A DNA stretch of 64,000 nucleotides from Progne subis subis (lineage: Eukaryota; Chordata; Aves; Passeriformes; Hirundinidae). The first letter of the stretch is position 1; each line of letters begins with the position of its first letter. Below the pieces are notes generated by a model that worked only from the letters and a program-made list of their open reading frames with translations, had not been told where the DNA came from and searched no databases. Positions 25,401 to 39,204 of the stretch are shown piece by piece. A program made the position numbers and the translations under genes. The stretch spans positions 2,056,001-2,120,000 of the forward strand of contig JAKJHU010000076.1 of the NCBI GenBank assembly GCA_022316685.1, given 5' to 3'.

Positions 25401-27020
25401 AAGTCCTACAATTATTTTTGTATTTATTGTAGCTTTGCTTTTGTTCTGTCTCAGATCAAAAAGTAGTGTATTAAAACTGAGTCATCACCCTGTTTCTTTT
25501 GTGAGGGGTGGAGGAGTAAGAGACAGTAAAGCACAAGTGCACACATGTGAGCATATAGGGATGAATATCCACGTACCTTGACAGACAAATACATTGGATG
25601 TGTATTGAATGTGTGAGAATTTAAGAACATCAAATATTCTATAAAACATGTCTTCTACATTCAGTATTGTATCTAGGAAGCACATGAATACTTGAACGAT
25701 AGAAATCTCCTTTAGGTGACTTGTTGCTCCTTTGGTACTTTTACATATGCAAGTAGCCCCAGTAGTTGTGAATGGGCTCCCTTAATGAATAGATATAGTT
25801 TTTTTCACTGCCTTAATCTGAGAAAAATGAACATTCAGATTAGGATATCTTGCATGATTCAGATAACATTCTGAAATTCCACTTTGATTTTTGAATGTTA
25901 GTTTTCATTGAAAATGGTATTATGTTATAGTTCTTTCCCATCATCAGAATTTCCCATAAACAAGAAACTTGCTTAAAGCCAAATTCAACTCCCATAAACT
26001 CCAGAGATTAATTTGACTCATTATGCTATGGACAATTACTGTTATATGGATTTTTAATCTGGCTTCTTCTTCTACAATTTTTTTGGGTTCGTCTTTGTTC
26101 TTGGACACACTCTCTTCAGTATTCTATTATTATAATTCAGCTCTAGTTACCCTCTGCTGCTTTTATTTCTGATTCTCATCAATTTAATTCAGAAAAAAAA
26201 TACTTGGTATAATGATGAATTTTGTCACTAGAACTATTAGATATTAACTCATGCATGCCAATAATATTGTGAAATTTTTTTGAAATTGCTACATGCAATG
26301 TAAAAATTAACTTCAGAGCTAAGTAAAAACCAAATTTCTATAGTTACATAGCCCTGGATACATTTTCTTTTAGAAAGCTCAGTAAGAAATCTGACTTGTG
26401 CCCCTATTTAGAGCTCATTAACAGTTCATATTTAGTTCTATTATGTGGTTCTTCCTTGTTTTTATATTTAACATTAATACTTTAATTGCCAATACCTGAA
26501 CAACAAAAAGCTACTACAGTCCAAGTATTCTCATTAGAATTTCTCTTCTGTGCAGTCATCTATTAATTTTAAACTTGAAAGAAGGAAACGAATTAATGTA
26601 GGGAATTAGCACACTTCTTCAATTCCAGTAAGGTAATTCCTTCCTTTTCATAGAAAATCTTCTGACTGACAGACCCACTGAAAAAACAAATGCCTCTATC
26701 AAAGTCATCCTTAGGATTCCCTGCTTTCCTCAGTTGTTGCCATCAGTTGTGAAGAAAAGTCACTTAGATCAATAGAGTTGGCACTTGTTATATCAGGACA
26801 GAATTTGAATTTAAATTTTGGACAAGGACCCTCTGTCGGAGAGAGAATTAGAGTAAACATTTTGTCATCCCAGTGGACTGTCTTTCACATTGTCTTATGG
26901 AATGGTGTTACTTGAGTTTTTTTATAGAATATACTTGGAAATTCCAAGTACATTTTGTTTCCCATTTTTCTCCTAATGGCTGCAGAATTGAAGTGCACTG
27001 TATTTTTTCACAGAACTATT
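16456..27020. other. Long noncoding stretch, no gene recognised
   Basis: About 10.5 kb of unique-looking, AT-rich DNA apart from the G/T tract at 17141-17231. Homopolymers include T12 at 18327-18338, T14 at 20269-20282 and A13 at 20528-20540. An AT-rich patch lies near 22140-22215. Many frames of 60-136 codons exist (for example 21262-21672), but none shows a domain, repeat pattern or conserved motif. No promoter, CpG island, tRNA or snRNA could be supported. Confidence 0.55.
17141..17231 (+). repeat. G/T-only tract with T17-G12 and (TTTG)n
   Basis: Ninety-one consecutive bases contain only G and T. The core is 17 T (17163-17179) followed by 12 G (17180-17191), then GTT/TTTG units to 17231. 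Strand asymmetry is complete. The protein frames that cross it on both strands (poly-Phe/Gly/Cys and poly-Lys/Pro/Gln) are artefacts of this tract. Confidence 0.95.
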
Positions 27021-27320
27021 TACTTTTTTTTTTTTGTCATTGACCTAGTCTTTAAATTAATTTTTTTTTTTTTTACACTGAGAATGAATGTAAGGTTTAA
27101 CAGCTTAGACGAAAACAGCATTTTCTTTTGTGTTTGATACTTTTTGCTTAGTCCATTTTGTGTAATTTTCTTTCCCCACATCCTCAGCAAATACACAGCA
27201 TATCTTCTACACAAGAGCGTTTCCTTGAGACCAGTCTTGCAATTTTTTTTTGTTTGCTTGTTAGGTGTGATTTTTTTGTTTGTTTTTTTTTTTTTTGTTT
27301 TTTGTTTGTTTTGTTTTTGT
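27021..27320 (+). repeat. T-rich low-complexity region with G/T-only segment
   Basis: Contains T12 at 27024-27035, T14 at 27061-27074, and a 50-base segment at 27271-27320 made only of G and T, with TTTG-like units. The sequence between these runs (27075-27240) is ordinary AT-rich DNA. Open frames spanning this region on both strands are homopolymer artefacts. Confidence 0.85.
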
Positions 27321-30300
27321 ATTGTCCACTCCCCACTGAGCAGGGATATTTACAACACAGAGGTAGATAGTACAGGAGGGCAAAGTCTGCCTCCTGAGAT
27401 ATCAGTGACCTGGGAAATAACATGGTCTAATTATGTTTTTATGGCTTCAACCTTCCTCTGAAGATAAACACTTTCTCTATCAGTTTGGAAAGACGGAATA
27501 GCTGCATCTGGTCCTAATCATGCAGGTGGTAATGGCAGGGCCATGACACAGCATTTTCCCTCTCCTTTGCTTTCATTTTCCAATTCTGGTTGCCTCTGCT
27601 TGAAGCAAAAGGCATTTAATGATGTGATGCAACTGGAGGTAGGCAAGGGACACCTGTGTCTAGTTTGATCTCCCTGCAGTACTTTATAATGGAAGACATA
27701 GACAGTTCATTACAAAATCTAAATGCTTTGTCTGTAAGTGTGCTGGGAGGATATATGAAGCTGAACAAGGAAGGAAGAATATTTAGGAAATAGCATCTAA
27801 AGACTTCTGGTCTCTTCTTTGGATTCTCTTAGTGGTGTATAAGCACCCTCAGTTGCAGACCAGCAAGTGGATTGAGCTCAGTGTATGGATACAAGTTCAC
27901 AGGAGTAGGTAGGTCAGTCTGTTGATGTTCCTGAGCATGCAGATGCTGTGTTCCTGTCTTGCTGAACTCCAGCTCCACTCAGATATACTGAAAGGAATAA
28001 AGAGAAACGCATACCTCAATTTATGTCCGCCTAGAATCAATCCACTGGAAATGCTTCTGGAACTGAACTGCGGCACTAAATATGAGAAGACAATTTCCGA
28101 TTTTCAGCACAGACTCTAGGTAACCACAATGAAAGCAATTGCACTAGATTTGCAAGAAAGTACTCAAGTAAAAAGCTGGGTTGTTATAATTTAAAAATGT
28201 TTAGAGAGTGGGTCTATAATGTCATTTATCTACCACGCTAAAACTGTACCACTAAAGAGAAAATTATTTTAATCGTGAAATATGATATCTCTTTCATGAT
28301 TTATTCTCTCAACCTGGCTCATTGTGTTTGTGCCTAGTATGTCTTTCAGTGTAATAGAGAAAGTTAAACTTGGCCTGAAGTGCTTACAGAAGACCAAAAA
28401 GTGAAAATAAATAGAGATGGTAGTTTTATAATTCTTTATACTTAGTTTTTTTCAAACTAACATAAGTGTTGGAGTTCAGATTCAGTGGCTGTTTAATGCA
28501 GTCTGATACTTTTAAATTCACTATTTGTCAAAGTCACGCTGCAGAATTGTTGCATAATTTCACTTTTTCTTAATTAAAATAAATTGATTCTGAAACCTTT
28601 TAACATCAAATATAGTTCTGCTGTTTATCCTCCTCTTCAAAAGAAAAGCAATATGGTACTCGTGAGCATCAGTGCTGGAAAGCATCCTATAGCAAACAGA
28701 GTTTCTGTTATCTTTTGGGGGTCCACGTAAGGGGTGGATAATTTTGCAGCAGCAAGACTTTTGTGTGAGGAAGGTTTGCCTAAAACAATCAGTGAAAATC
28801 TCCAAAGTAAGTTAAAGCTGGGGAAATTCTCACTTGTTAGGGCACTTAGTCTGCCCTGGTTTTCTGTGTACCTTCAGGGAGAAAACACGGGAAAGGTTTA
28901 GTGTGACAACAAAACATCCCAAAGAGCTATTTGCTTCTCTTTAGTCTCCACAAGAGAAGAAGACAAGAGTTTGAGGAGGTCCCACCCTTAAACAAGATTG
29001 AGAGCCAGACCTCATTTTAAAGATTATTTGGCAAAAGAAACACAGACAAGAAAGTTCCCCACAGCTAGTTCGTTTGAATGGTGACCTTTATCTTTCTCCA
29101 AATGAAAATGAAAACTCTTCCTACGCTGCATGACCTCCAGTGAGGTTGGTCAGTTGCATCATGATGAAATGATTTTATATATCAACATCTGTTTCCACTG
29201 TGTGCTTTTCCTGTATGTGTGTTCCATGTTAAGAAATTTTCTTCTTTCTCTCTCCCATTTTTGCTCAGTCTTTTTTTTTTTTTTTTTTAACTGTACCTCA
29301 TCTGTCCTCTCACTGCCCAGAAGTGTGACAGTGAGAAGAAAGCTATAGGCACAAGAAAGAAATGAAGACACTTTTGGTTTTGGACCAGTGTCATAATCTT
29401 TTGCAGTTTAATGAGTTACCTCTGCAATAACTTTGCAAACTGCAACTGTTATAATCGACTCCAAATTAAACTAACTTCAAAATTGGCACAGAAAGCATAA
29501 CTTTACATATGTTCCACCTAGGAATGGGTCAGGGAAGGATTTTTTAGTTGCAGTTGGTTAGAATGTTGGCTAGGAAAACATTAACTGTCCATTAAGAATG
29601 AATAAACTTTTAGTATGAAGTAGCATGCCAAATTCAAGTCCAAAATGTGATCTTTTTCCTGCATTCTCTCTCTTAATCTAGATTTTTAGATAATTCTTAT
29701 TTCCAGTAGCTGTTTCACTTGGAAAACATTGTGCTTGCAAAAGCTCTATTTGTGTAAAGAGCTCTGATTTCAGCTATTATTTCTGATAGTGGACTAGGAT
29801 ATAAAATTCTCAAAGTTAAACATATCATGTAGAACACAAGCACAGCATATATAATTTTTGAAAACAAGTCTTAAAAGATACAACTTATGGGAAATACTGA
29901 AACTGATACTTATAATTGTAATTAACCCTTTGTGATGGCCTTTGTGATCACTCTTAAAGGGATCTTAAGAATGTAAGGATCTTTGCTGCACATTGGGTCC
30001 TCTTTACTGACAAAACTGCTTGCTGTGCAATTGATTTTTTTGTAATTGTAATTTTGATACTTCTTCTTGCAGATCAGGTCCTTTTTTGCTCACCATGTGA
30101 AGGTCTACACATCCTCTCCCTTTGCAAAAACTGTTATAGAATCTGCCCTCTAGTCATGACAAATTTCTGAATCTAGTCCTGGGAAGGTGGGGGATTTCTT
30201 ACTTGAATCAACAATGCTTTTCACTAGTATTGCCACAAGAAAGACCAGGAGAGCACACTTCCTGCATGACCCTTCAAGGACAAGGGCTGTCCATCTGCTT

Positions 30301-33210
30301 GCATAGTGCACAGTTCAGTAAAGCCCTAGTTCCAAGAGAGACTTTTTGGCACTGGTTATGAGTGGTAAATAGTAAACCTGTCATAGAGCATGATGCAGCC
30401 TTGGTAGTGAGACAAACAAATGGAAAAGGCCTCTTCAGTCTCAGGTTTATATATGCTGCCAATTTAAGCTGAATTCAACCCTGAACCATGATGTCCAGGC
30501 AGGAATATTTCACCAGATTGAAAGATTGGTGAGTCACAAACAAGCCATGTGGAACTGAAGTTTAGTGTATAGAAAAATTATTTTCTAAGGATTGGAAAGA
30601 ATCCTGTGAAACTTTGAGGTATACAGAGAGATTTTAATTATAGATAAGGTAATAGCAAAAAACCTGGTTTCACGATTTCGTGGGTTAAGAAGTTTGTGTT
30701 TGCTAGGGTCCTTCAAAATGTTTGACGATGGCCAAGAACACAGGGAGTACTATGCATCATGATGAGATTTACAGGAAAATGAGATCTCAGTGCACGTGCC
30801 AGCTGGAAAAACCTAAACAGCTCTGAAGAACTGCCGTAACAAGTACCCTTAAAATGCAAGGTGAACTCATTGACTAGGTTGCCTTTAGACTGACTCTTCC
30901 TGGTGCTGTAAGAATTTGTTATAATAATTTTAGGAAGGTAGGTGTGTGAAAGCTGTTTCGCCTGTGAGAATATTTGGTCACTTACAAGGCTATGCACTAA
31001 ACAGCACAAATGGCTGGAAGGGCTGGGGCCCCTCTTTCTGCAATACTTTGTAGACAGAAGAGGAGAACTATCTTACAGACTGTTTTCATCCTTTTTATAT
31101 CTTTCTTATCCCTCAGGAATATGCTAATGTGTGGAGAAGAACTGAGCACAGAGCTTTAATAGGACACACTCTAGTTTTAAGACATACAGTCATTGAAAAT
31201 CTATTTTGACCTTTTTCATACCCATTTCCAGGATTGCATCTCTTCTGATGAGCGGTGGTGTTAATGTTTCTTATGCTATTTTGCTGTTTGTTCAGTAGAT
31301 GCTCTTACTCCTAGTGTGAGGAGCAAAGAGGTAGCAGTCTCTGTGTGACACAGCTTTACTCTCACAAAGGCAGAAATGCTGAGTTTTGCTATTTAAAAAG
31401 CTGTAAAATGAAAATTGCTTAATGTAGAAGTAGCAGTCCTAGCAACCTTAGCTGTGCTTTTATTAATATATGTGCACCTCCTGTTGGCAGAGATTACACT
31501 GCATTAAAAACTGCTGCAGATGCTTTTTGGGGGATCTAAGCCGGTCCATGTGGGTGGTTTTATTTTTTTTAAACAGCAGCAGGAGATTTCAATCATGCTG
31601 CAGATTTCACACTTGAAAGAATTCACAAAAGGTCCCATCCTTAGTCTGCTGAAAAGCTATAAAAAGTTAGGCTTAACTGGTCTGGTGTTGGGAATATATA
31701 AAAGGATTTCCATCTAGCAAGCAAACAAAGGTACATCAAAATGAAGAGAAAATTCACATCTAAGGATGACCTGGAAAAAAAAAGAAAGTAGTTTTCATCT
31801 CTTTAAATTAGGCCTTGCCTGAGAGCCTCATTCCAATTGAATCTCTGGAAGGATTAGGAAGTAAACATCTTCAGTTTTCAGTCTATTACAAGATTATATC
31901 AGAGCTCATGATGAGTTGTTAAGGTGATGAAATACCTAAAGTTCAAGGCGCCAAACTTCTGCTGATGACTGTATTTGGTAGCTATTAATCTAGCTTCTCA
32001 CTGCAGATTTAGAAAAATGGATTGTTCTGACTTAATCCTCTCCCCTCAGAATCACCAGAGGTTCAGAGATTTACACGGTTTACCTCTCGCAGTAGCTCAG
32101 TATCATCTTTCCATCTTCATGTGTCCACTTGTCTGTGACAAACACATGAATAAAGAATTAATGCTCTCTCTCTTCACCCACCCCACTCAGTACAGTTTTG
32201 CGTCTTACTCAATAACAGCAGTTGTGAAATTTCAAACAATGATCCATCAAGTTCATTCTGAATGCCTGGGGCTTCACAGAAAGGCAGCAGCCATGTCACA
32301 TCTCTGTGCCTTTAGTCCACAGTCCAGTGTTGTGGCTTTGGAATGCAGAACTGGATTTCATCCCTGGTCTTTGGTAATCTGCTGAAATAATAATGCATAA
32401 ATGTTGTTAACCCTCTAGTAATGGGTAGAATTATAGAAGCTGAATGCATGAGAGTTTTCTTCCCAGACTTCACAGCAATCCGTCTCAGATATCTTCCAAT
32501 ACGTGTTTGAAAAAGCATATTGAAAAATTGGATGTGCTATCTGTTGGGAAAAGTTTCTCCTTTGCATTTCCTCAGTATTTCATACATGCTTTTCAATAAG
32601 GATATCTATAAATTAACAGTTTTACAGGAGTAAGAGATGCAGCAAGGTGAGAGTGATTTTCGTTTGCATTTCTTAATAGACACCTCAGGAAACTCATATT
32701 CCTCATGCAATACTACTGTCCAATTCATGTCCACATGCCTCAGATTTTGGGTAGGAAAAGGCAAAGATGGACCATAACAAGGTCTTGTACACACTGATAG
32801 TTCCAGTGACTGGGCAGAAGAGTGGGTAGGAGACAGGACATGACAAAATTACCTTCAATTCTCTATCTGAACACTCGCTTTGAAAACTTATTTCATCAGG
32901 CACCTAATCTGAGCACCAACTTTGTGACCTGTTCAGACTGCCTATGGAGGTCTAGTAGACCCTCTTTCACATGAAGGCTATTCCAGTTTTATATTCTTTC
33001 TTTAATATTTTTGTTTCTAATCTATGTAAATCAGAATGCCTTCATTATTCGTAGGTGCACTTCATCTGGTTCTAAATCCTAAAAATCTCATGCTATGTTA
33101 CAACCCTAAACCCCATAGATACTATTTAATTTGAGACAACTCATCACTGAATTCTTTCCAGCTCTTGGTGAGACATGGAATTGCTAGCTTCTGAACAAGC
33201 TGACAAATCA
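27321..33210. other. Noncoding stretch, no gene recognised
   Basis: Unique-looking DNA. Simple sequence is limited to T18 at 29271-29288 and shorter runs. Open frames such as 30713-31009 (minus) and 31975-32385 (plus, 136 codons) show no domain or exon-like context and are not called. No RNA gene seen. Confidence 0.55.
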
Positions 33211-33582
33211 GAACCACAGAATATCCTGATGTGGCAAGGACCCACATGGATCATTGAGTCCAACACCTGGCCCTGCACAGAACACCCCAAGAGTCACATC
33301 GTGTGCCTGAGAGCACTGTTCAAATGCTTCTTGAACTCTGTCAGGCTTGGTGCTGTGATCGTTTCCCTTGGGAGCCTGTTCCAGTGCCCAACCACCCCCT
33401 GGGTGAAGAACCTTTTTCTGATATCCAGTCTAAACCTGCCCTTACACAGCTTCAGGCCACTCCCTCGGGTCCTGCCCCTGGTCACCAGAGAGATCAGTGT
33501 CTGCCCCTCCTCTTCCTCTCATGAGGAAGCTGTAACTGCAGTGAGGTCTCCCCTCAGTCTCGTCTTCTCCATGCCGAACAAG
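33211..33582 (-). mobile_element. CR1 LINE 3' end, well preserved
   Basis: The plus strand begins GAACCACAGAATATCCTGAT and continues through GATCATTGAGTCCAACACC, TGTCAGGCTTGGTGCTGTGA and CTGGGTGAAGAACC to CCCCTCAGTCTCGTCTTCTC. This is the antisense of a CR1 3' end. On the minus strand, 33485-33294 is still open for 63 codons and contains RFRLDIRKRFFTQGVVGHW followed by NRLPRE, the C-terminal end of CR1 ORF2. The family normally continues several kilobases upstream, so this is a typical 5'-truncated insertion. It is the least diverged CR1 copy here. The plus-strand frame at 33175-33678 is its antisense shadow and not a gene. Confidence 0.93.
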
Positions 33583-34769
33583 AGGATAGAAGGGAAGTAT
33601 CTTTTCACTGTGTTAAACTTCTTGAATTCTGTACCCTTAATGCAATTTTTAAAAAAATTTAAAGCAGTGCAGGATTAAGAATCAATATACTTTACCTTTA
33701 TCCTTAGCAATCTTAATGGTGCTAAAGTTACATGTTGGAAAGATTTCCTGGAAATTTCTGTGCGTCAGATATTTCCTCTCTCTGCCAGTTTGCCAAATCC
33801 AGCCACAACATAAAATGAGTGACTAGAGATGATACTGTTTTCCTTTTGGCTTCTTATGTGGCTATATGACTCAGCAAGAGGTGAATTTCAGATAAATGGT
33901 GCTAATACACTTTTAGAAATATGCATGGGCAGCTGAAACTGAATCAGCATTTTTAGTACTTTCTGTGACTCTCCTGATTTTCTATTGCTTACAGGAAAGC
34001 ACTGTGGGAGAAAAGAAAGCTAGTGAGAGAGTTGTAATAAAAGAGCTGTGACACCTGTTTTGTGTAGAAGCAGTGTCATTAGCATGTTTTATGCAACTGC
34101 TTCATCTTCTTCATCTTTTCCTTGGACATTTTTGCTCCTTTCTTCACATCGTCCTATCCCATAAAAACACATTTTTTCTTTTATAGGAAAACTTGTTTTG
34201 TTTCTCTCTTTCAGTTCTTTTATTAATTTCATTTAGGGAAGTTGTTCATATCACACATTCTCTCTAGGCTTCTGCTTTATGTGTCCAGCCAGATGTGATA
34301 TGAAATTAGCCTTCATGGGTTGTAAAGCACTTTTAGAGCTAAATTTAGGGCTGGGAAGGAGTGTGGTATTTATGCAATGCAAACAAGCAGGTAGTGGTCA
34401 GCAAGGCAGAATGATTGGGAAGTTGGACACATCTAAACTGGCAGTCCAGGAGACCATTTAGGGTAAGAATGAAGTATGCAACATCTGCTGGTTGTGGCAA
34501 AGAAAGCTTGGATGTATATAGCTTATAGCCTCTGCAAGGAGTGCACTCAAAAACCACCTTAGATCTAGTCAGAGACAAAAACCTAGTTACAAAAGAAGTA
34601 TAGTTACAGTGTCATTACAATTTTACCATGAAGTCTGTTCTCAGATGTGAGGTTGATTTTTAGATCAAGCTACTTGATCTACCTCTTCCCCAGGCTACTT
34701 CTCCATGAAGGAGGTGGTAGCTTATGTCCTTCTCACTTTAAAAATGCTTTGAAACTAACAGTAGTGAGG

Positions 34770-34803
34770 CAAAAAAAACAAACAAACAAACAAACAAAAC
34801 CCC
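34770..34803 (+). repeat. (AAAC)n simple repeat
   Basis: A/C-only tract: eight A followed by about five CAAA units and a short C run. Microsatellite of tetranucleotide type. Confidence 0.92.
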
Positions 34804-37800
34804 TATAATTTCAGTAGAGATTTGTTGAACTGTGGTAAAGGAGAAAATATTTTCAAAGTATCTGAGCCTGGAAAAGCTCCAGCTTGTGTCAGTGGATCTG
34901 TCCTAATCTGTGCATCAGCTGAGGGTCTGGGTCACTCTTTATGAAGACCATTTCATAAATGGGTGGAAAAGTAAGGCACAAGATCTCTGCCTCACCACAA
35001 GCTCTCCCTGCTAGAAGCACGCAGTGCTCTAGGTAACAAATGGGATGCTGAAATCAGAAAAAAAATAGCACAATCAGAACTCTGGCATCTGAGAAGCTGT
35101 ACTTTTTCAGAATTTTCATCTAGTTCTGTAATAATGTTTCAGGACTGGCACACTAACAGGCTTAAATATGTTTTAATCTGCTTATGTAATTTAAGCACCT
35201 CTGGGAGTGGTGAGCATTCATTAAATTATTTGTTATGGTGGAAGTTCTATCATATTGAGCCAGATGCTGCTTTCCATAAGATATGCTATTGTGTCTGGCC
35301 CAAACTAAGCTGATGAATAACTCCATCAAATTTGATTAGGCTGTAAAATATGTCTCTGCTATGTATTAAAATGCATCAGAGCACATCCTTGGCTCTTCTA
35401 AGCACCTGAAAAGTAACTTTATCAGCCATGCTACAGCTGACAGTTTTTCCCCTTCCTTTGATACTATTTTTGACTCTTTCTACATCATTACCCATCCTAC
35501 AGACAAATGTTCACAGCTGATTTAGCTGAGAAGGAGAAATATAGTGGTGTGAAATGGCTCAGAGGTCTCCTTTATTACTGCACATTGAAGGACATTATCC
35601 AAATTAGAACAAACTTGATTTTGTAGGGAACAAAGAAAAATTGTTCATCTCCATTCTGTATTATTTATTCTCCCTCCATTTTGTGAATTCATACACTTGT
35701 GAGCAACATAGCCCTGCATAGTTTGCAAGCAAAGATGCAGTCCTGTGTTCCTCCCATGCCCAAATTGTTGTCCTTGATCTGAAGAGGAGTTTGGAATTTG
35801 CTAGGAATATGAAAGCAAACCATCATATAAGGCATATGCTCTCTTGGCATGGGTTACGACTGAGGTAAGACCAGAACAGAAATTTCATACGTATAAATAC
35901 TGTACACAAGTGCAGTAAAATTTCTTTTCACTTCCTTTCTGAAACATTTTCTCTAACAGTTCTACTTCATTTATTTACAGTTGAGAGTATCAACAACTAC
36001 TGGATAGGCTGGAACTATGTTTTCTGTCTTAAATTCTCTGTCAGCACCCAAGGAAGGATAGTTGTATCTGTTTGCAGAGCACCAAGCACTGTTCCTTTGT
36101 GACTTTGTGCTCCGTAATCTTTGCTTGAACCAGTTCTGTTTGACTCTCTTGAACTGACTGTTTATATTGAGGCCAGTATCCAAAGTCTCTGTTATAACCC
36201 ATTCTCCAGTGTAGCCTTTTCTTTACATTTTACTTCTCCATCTCCCAGGACCACAGCCTGGCATTCTGCTTCCTGCCATTCTGCCCAAGTTCTGTGTCAC
36301 CTCTTACAGTCTCTGGGCAGATGGAACCTCATCTGTCACACTCTGCCCACCCAGTCTGAAACACTGATATCTTTGTCTCCTTGTTCTTGAAGGTTCTGGA
36401 TCCTATTCACATCCCTACTGCTGTTTCCCGTAGTCCCTACACTTTCATTTATTTAGACAGTAAAATATACAAAAGACAGTGTGCCAAGTCAGAAATCATA
36501 AAACACAATAAGTGCTAAATAATGTACTTTACAAGAGCTGTGTGTAGGTTTTTGTAGGTGTCAGCAGCTGCAAAATGTGTTAGGTTTGAGTCCTATAAAT
36601 CCTTCCTTGAGAGAAACATTTATGGTTTGAGCAAAAGCCAGGGATATATATTTTTTAAATTAGTTAAATAAATAGAAGCATAAGTTATGTCACATTTTGA
36701 AGATTACTCTTCTCAACTTGCAAACATTCAGGCATCTTTTGGAATAAATATAAAGTACTTTTATGGATTGTGGAGGAAAACAAAAACCCACGAGAAACAC
36801 GATAACCATGTATATCATCTGTGTGATAAACTGAAAGCTAACAAATACTTTCACTGGAAATTTGGCCAGCTTCAAGGTTCTCAGCTGCAACTAGCTGAAA
36901 TGAAGCTGAAAATTGTCACAGAGCAACCCTGAGCCTCTTATAATCCACTTGCAAACCCAAACAGGTTTAAAAGTGAATGGAACACTGGAATGTGTTTGTC
37001 TGCATCACTCTTCCTCAGCCATACAACCGGGCCCCACTTGACGAGGAGCTCCACAGTCCAGCCCTGGCACTGAGGGCTCCCACTGACCAGGGAGTTTGGC
37101 TCTGTGCTGTCATCCTCTGTGTGACCGTGGTGAAATCAACTCTGGTCACCATGGTTCTGTTAGGTTAAATTTTTAATTTGGTACTCTCTGCTCAGCAGTG
37201 CTCTCCTCATCTAATCCGGACCACTTCTGAGTAACCTCCAAGCAGAGAATATGGTGAGGAACCCACCCCTGGAAGGAACCCAAGCTCCCTGGCACAGGGT
37301 CAGACCCACAGAGAGAGAGAAAGGGAAGGAAAGCATGAGCTCTGCCTTCCCTCTTGGACTTGTTTTCCAGTCTCAGACTGCTGAATGTAAAAACAGGAGC
37401 ACTTGCTTGGTTCGGTGCCTGTTTTATGCAGCTCCTGTGTCTTTTCATTTACTTTAGCAACACCAACACTCTCCTTAAATTTATACTACTGGAATACAGA
37501 GAAATGTAAAAAGAGCAGCAAATACAGTACATAGAACATATGGCTGACCTGACGTAAGACTTCACTGGGCCCCTAGATGTAGTGATTGCATCCATTAGAC
37601 CATTCTTCTCCTAAAACATTTAAAAATGAAAAAATCCATCCTCCTGGTGAAGTGGTAGGGTCCAGTATCACCTGTAGCCTGTGAATGACAATTTAAGCAG
37701 TGCGCATTTAAGATAACTACTTGCATTGGATATATTCTCCTGCAGTCAACCTTTTAAAAGTCACAGAATTTAAATAAAAATGCTTATATGTACATAGATT

Positions 37801-39168
37801 TTTATCACATGCATCTGGAGCCAGTCAAACATTTGCCTAATGAAATGCATCAGGGCAAGGACAAGTTTTAATGATACACAGAAATTTTAAGAAATGTCTT
37901 TGATGGAAAGCCAATTTTTCAACTAGGGCAAGCAATAAACTTTGAGGAAAGGTGGCACATGTTTTAGTAAGCCATTTAAAATGGGATTCATCAGCTCTGA
38001 AATAAATATTATCAACACTGCTACCAGTTTTAACAAAGGTGAAAGGAAAGGATGTTTCTGAAATGCCCAACTCATTTAGGCTAAGAACAGTTAATGAGCT
38101 CCTGAAATGAGAGGACTTGTACCAATTAATTTCTCAGAATAGCTGGAGTATATTATCCCCATTATTTTCCCACTGGAGTAGAACAAAATGCCATCATTAC
38201 CCTGTTTGGGAGCAAGACCAACCCATTATTTACTCTCTTATGGTAGCCAAGATGACATAGTATCTTGAGTTCCTTGTATTCATTTTGAGATTGCAGATGG
38301 AAAGTTGTAGGGTTCATTTCTGTTTTGCTGTTGTCTCCTATGTTTGTACTAAAATACAAACATAGTCAAAATGTAACAGTCAAGATTTTTTTTTTTTTTT
38401 TTTTAAATTAAAAGGCAGATCATAGATGCTTTTGGCTTACCTAAAAGGAGAAGAAATGTTGTTTTGGATCTCCTTTATTGCTTTGGTGCTGAAAACCATC
38501 CTGATTTATAAGCAATGTTCTACTATTAATAGTTTAATCAAATGCAAAATATTCCATTGCAATGTCAGAAAGAGTAGTTACATATTACTAGCTGAAGTAT
38601 TTTTCGCCCCATATATTGGGTTTCTTAGGAACTTGGAGGAAATGTGGTTTTACTGATATAAGGGGAAGCAACAACAGTGAAGAGAATTTAATAGGCACCA
38701 GGGTAAATCTTGTTGTATTGAAAAGTGTTTTCTTCTATTAGTCCTTCTCACAGTGAATTTCATGGTAGTCATCATCCCAGTTTGATTTCTCCTGAACAGA
38801 AATTCTCTACAGCTAAAAAGCTACAGCATGGTAGAAGTAGAAATAGATTCAGCTTTCTTTGCCAGAACTTCCTTGATCTCTTCCATGTGTTCAGATGTTG
38901 AAGGAAGCACCAGCTTCCACAATGATATCACTATTTATTGTATCTCTGGAGTTTCTATCTTGAGATCTCCTGAAAGAATGCATTATTTGGGAAAAGTTGA
39001 ATTGCCATCCCCTTATAACTTAAGCCAATGTAAATACGCCTTTTGAAAAACACCCGAATACTGACACTCATGTTTGCAGATCAGTTCATTCCCGAAGGTC
39101 AGGTAACTCACATTGATAGGACAGGCAATAGAAAAAAATAAGATTCTTCTGATTATAAATATATATAA

Positions 39169-39204
39169 AATTGGTATGTATATATATAGATATATATGCC
39201 AATT
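39169..39204. repeat. AT-rich near-palindrome
   Basis: Starts AATTGGTATG and ends ATATGCCAATT, so the outer arms pair as AATTGG/CCAATT, with alternating TA steps between them. The inner part is a (TA)n-like microsatellite. A 36-base hairpin or cruciform is possible on either strand. Confidence 0.75.

Noticed and set aside
31975..32385. 136-codon plus-strand frame
   Set aside because: Length is within chance for this much sequence and no domain is visible.
33175..33678. Longest plus-strand open frame (167 codons)
   Set aside because: It lies almost wholly on the antisense strand of a CR1 3' end; its openness follows from that repeat.
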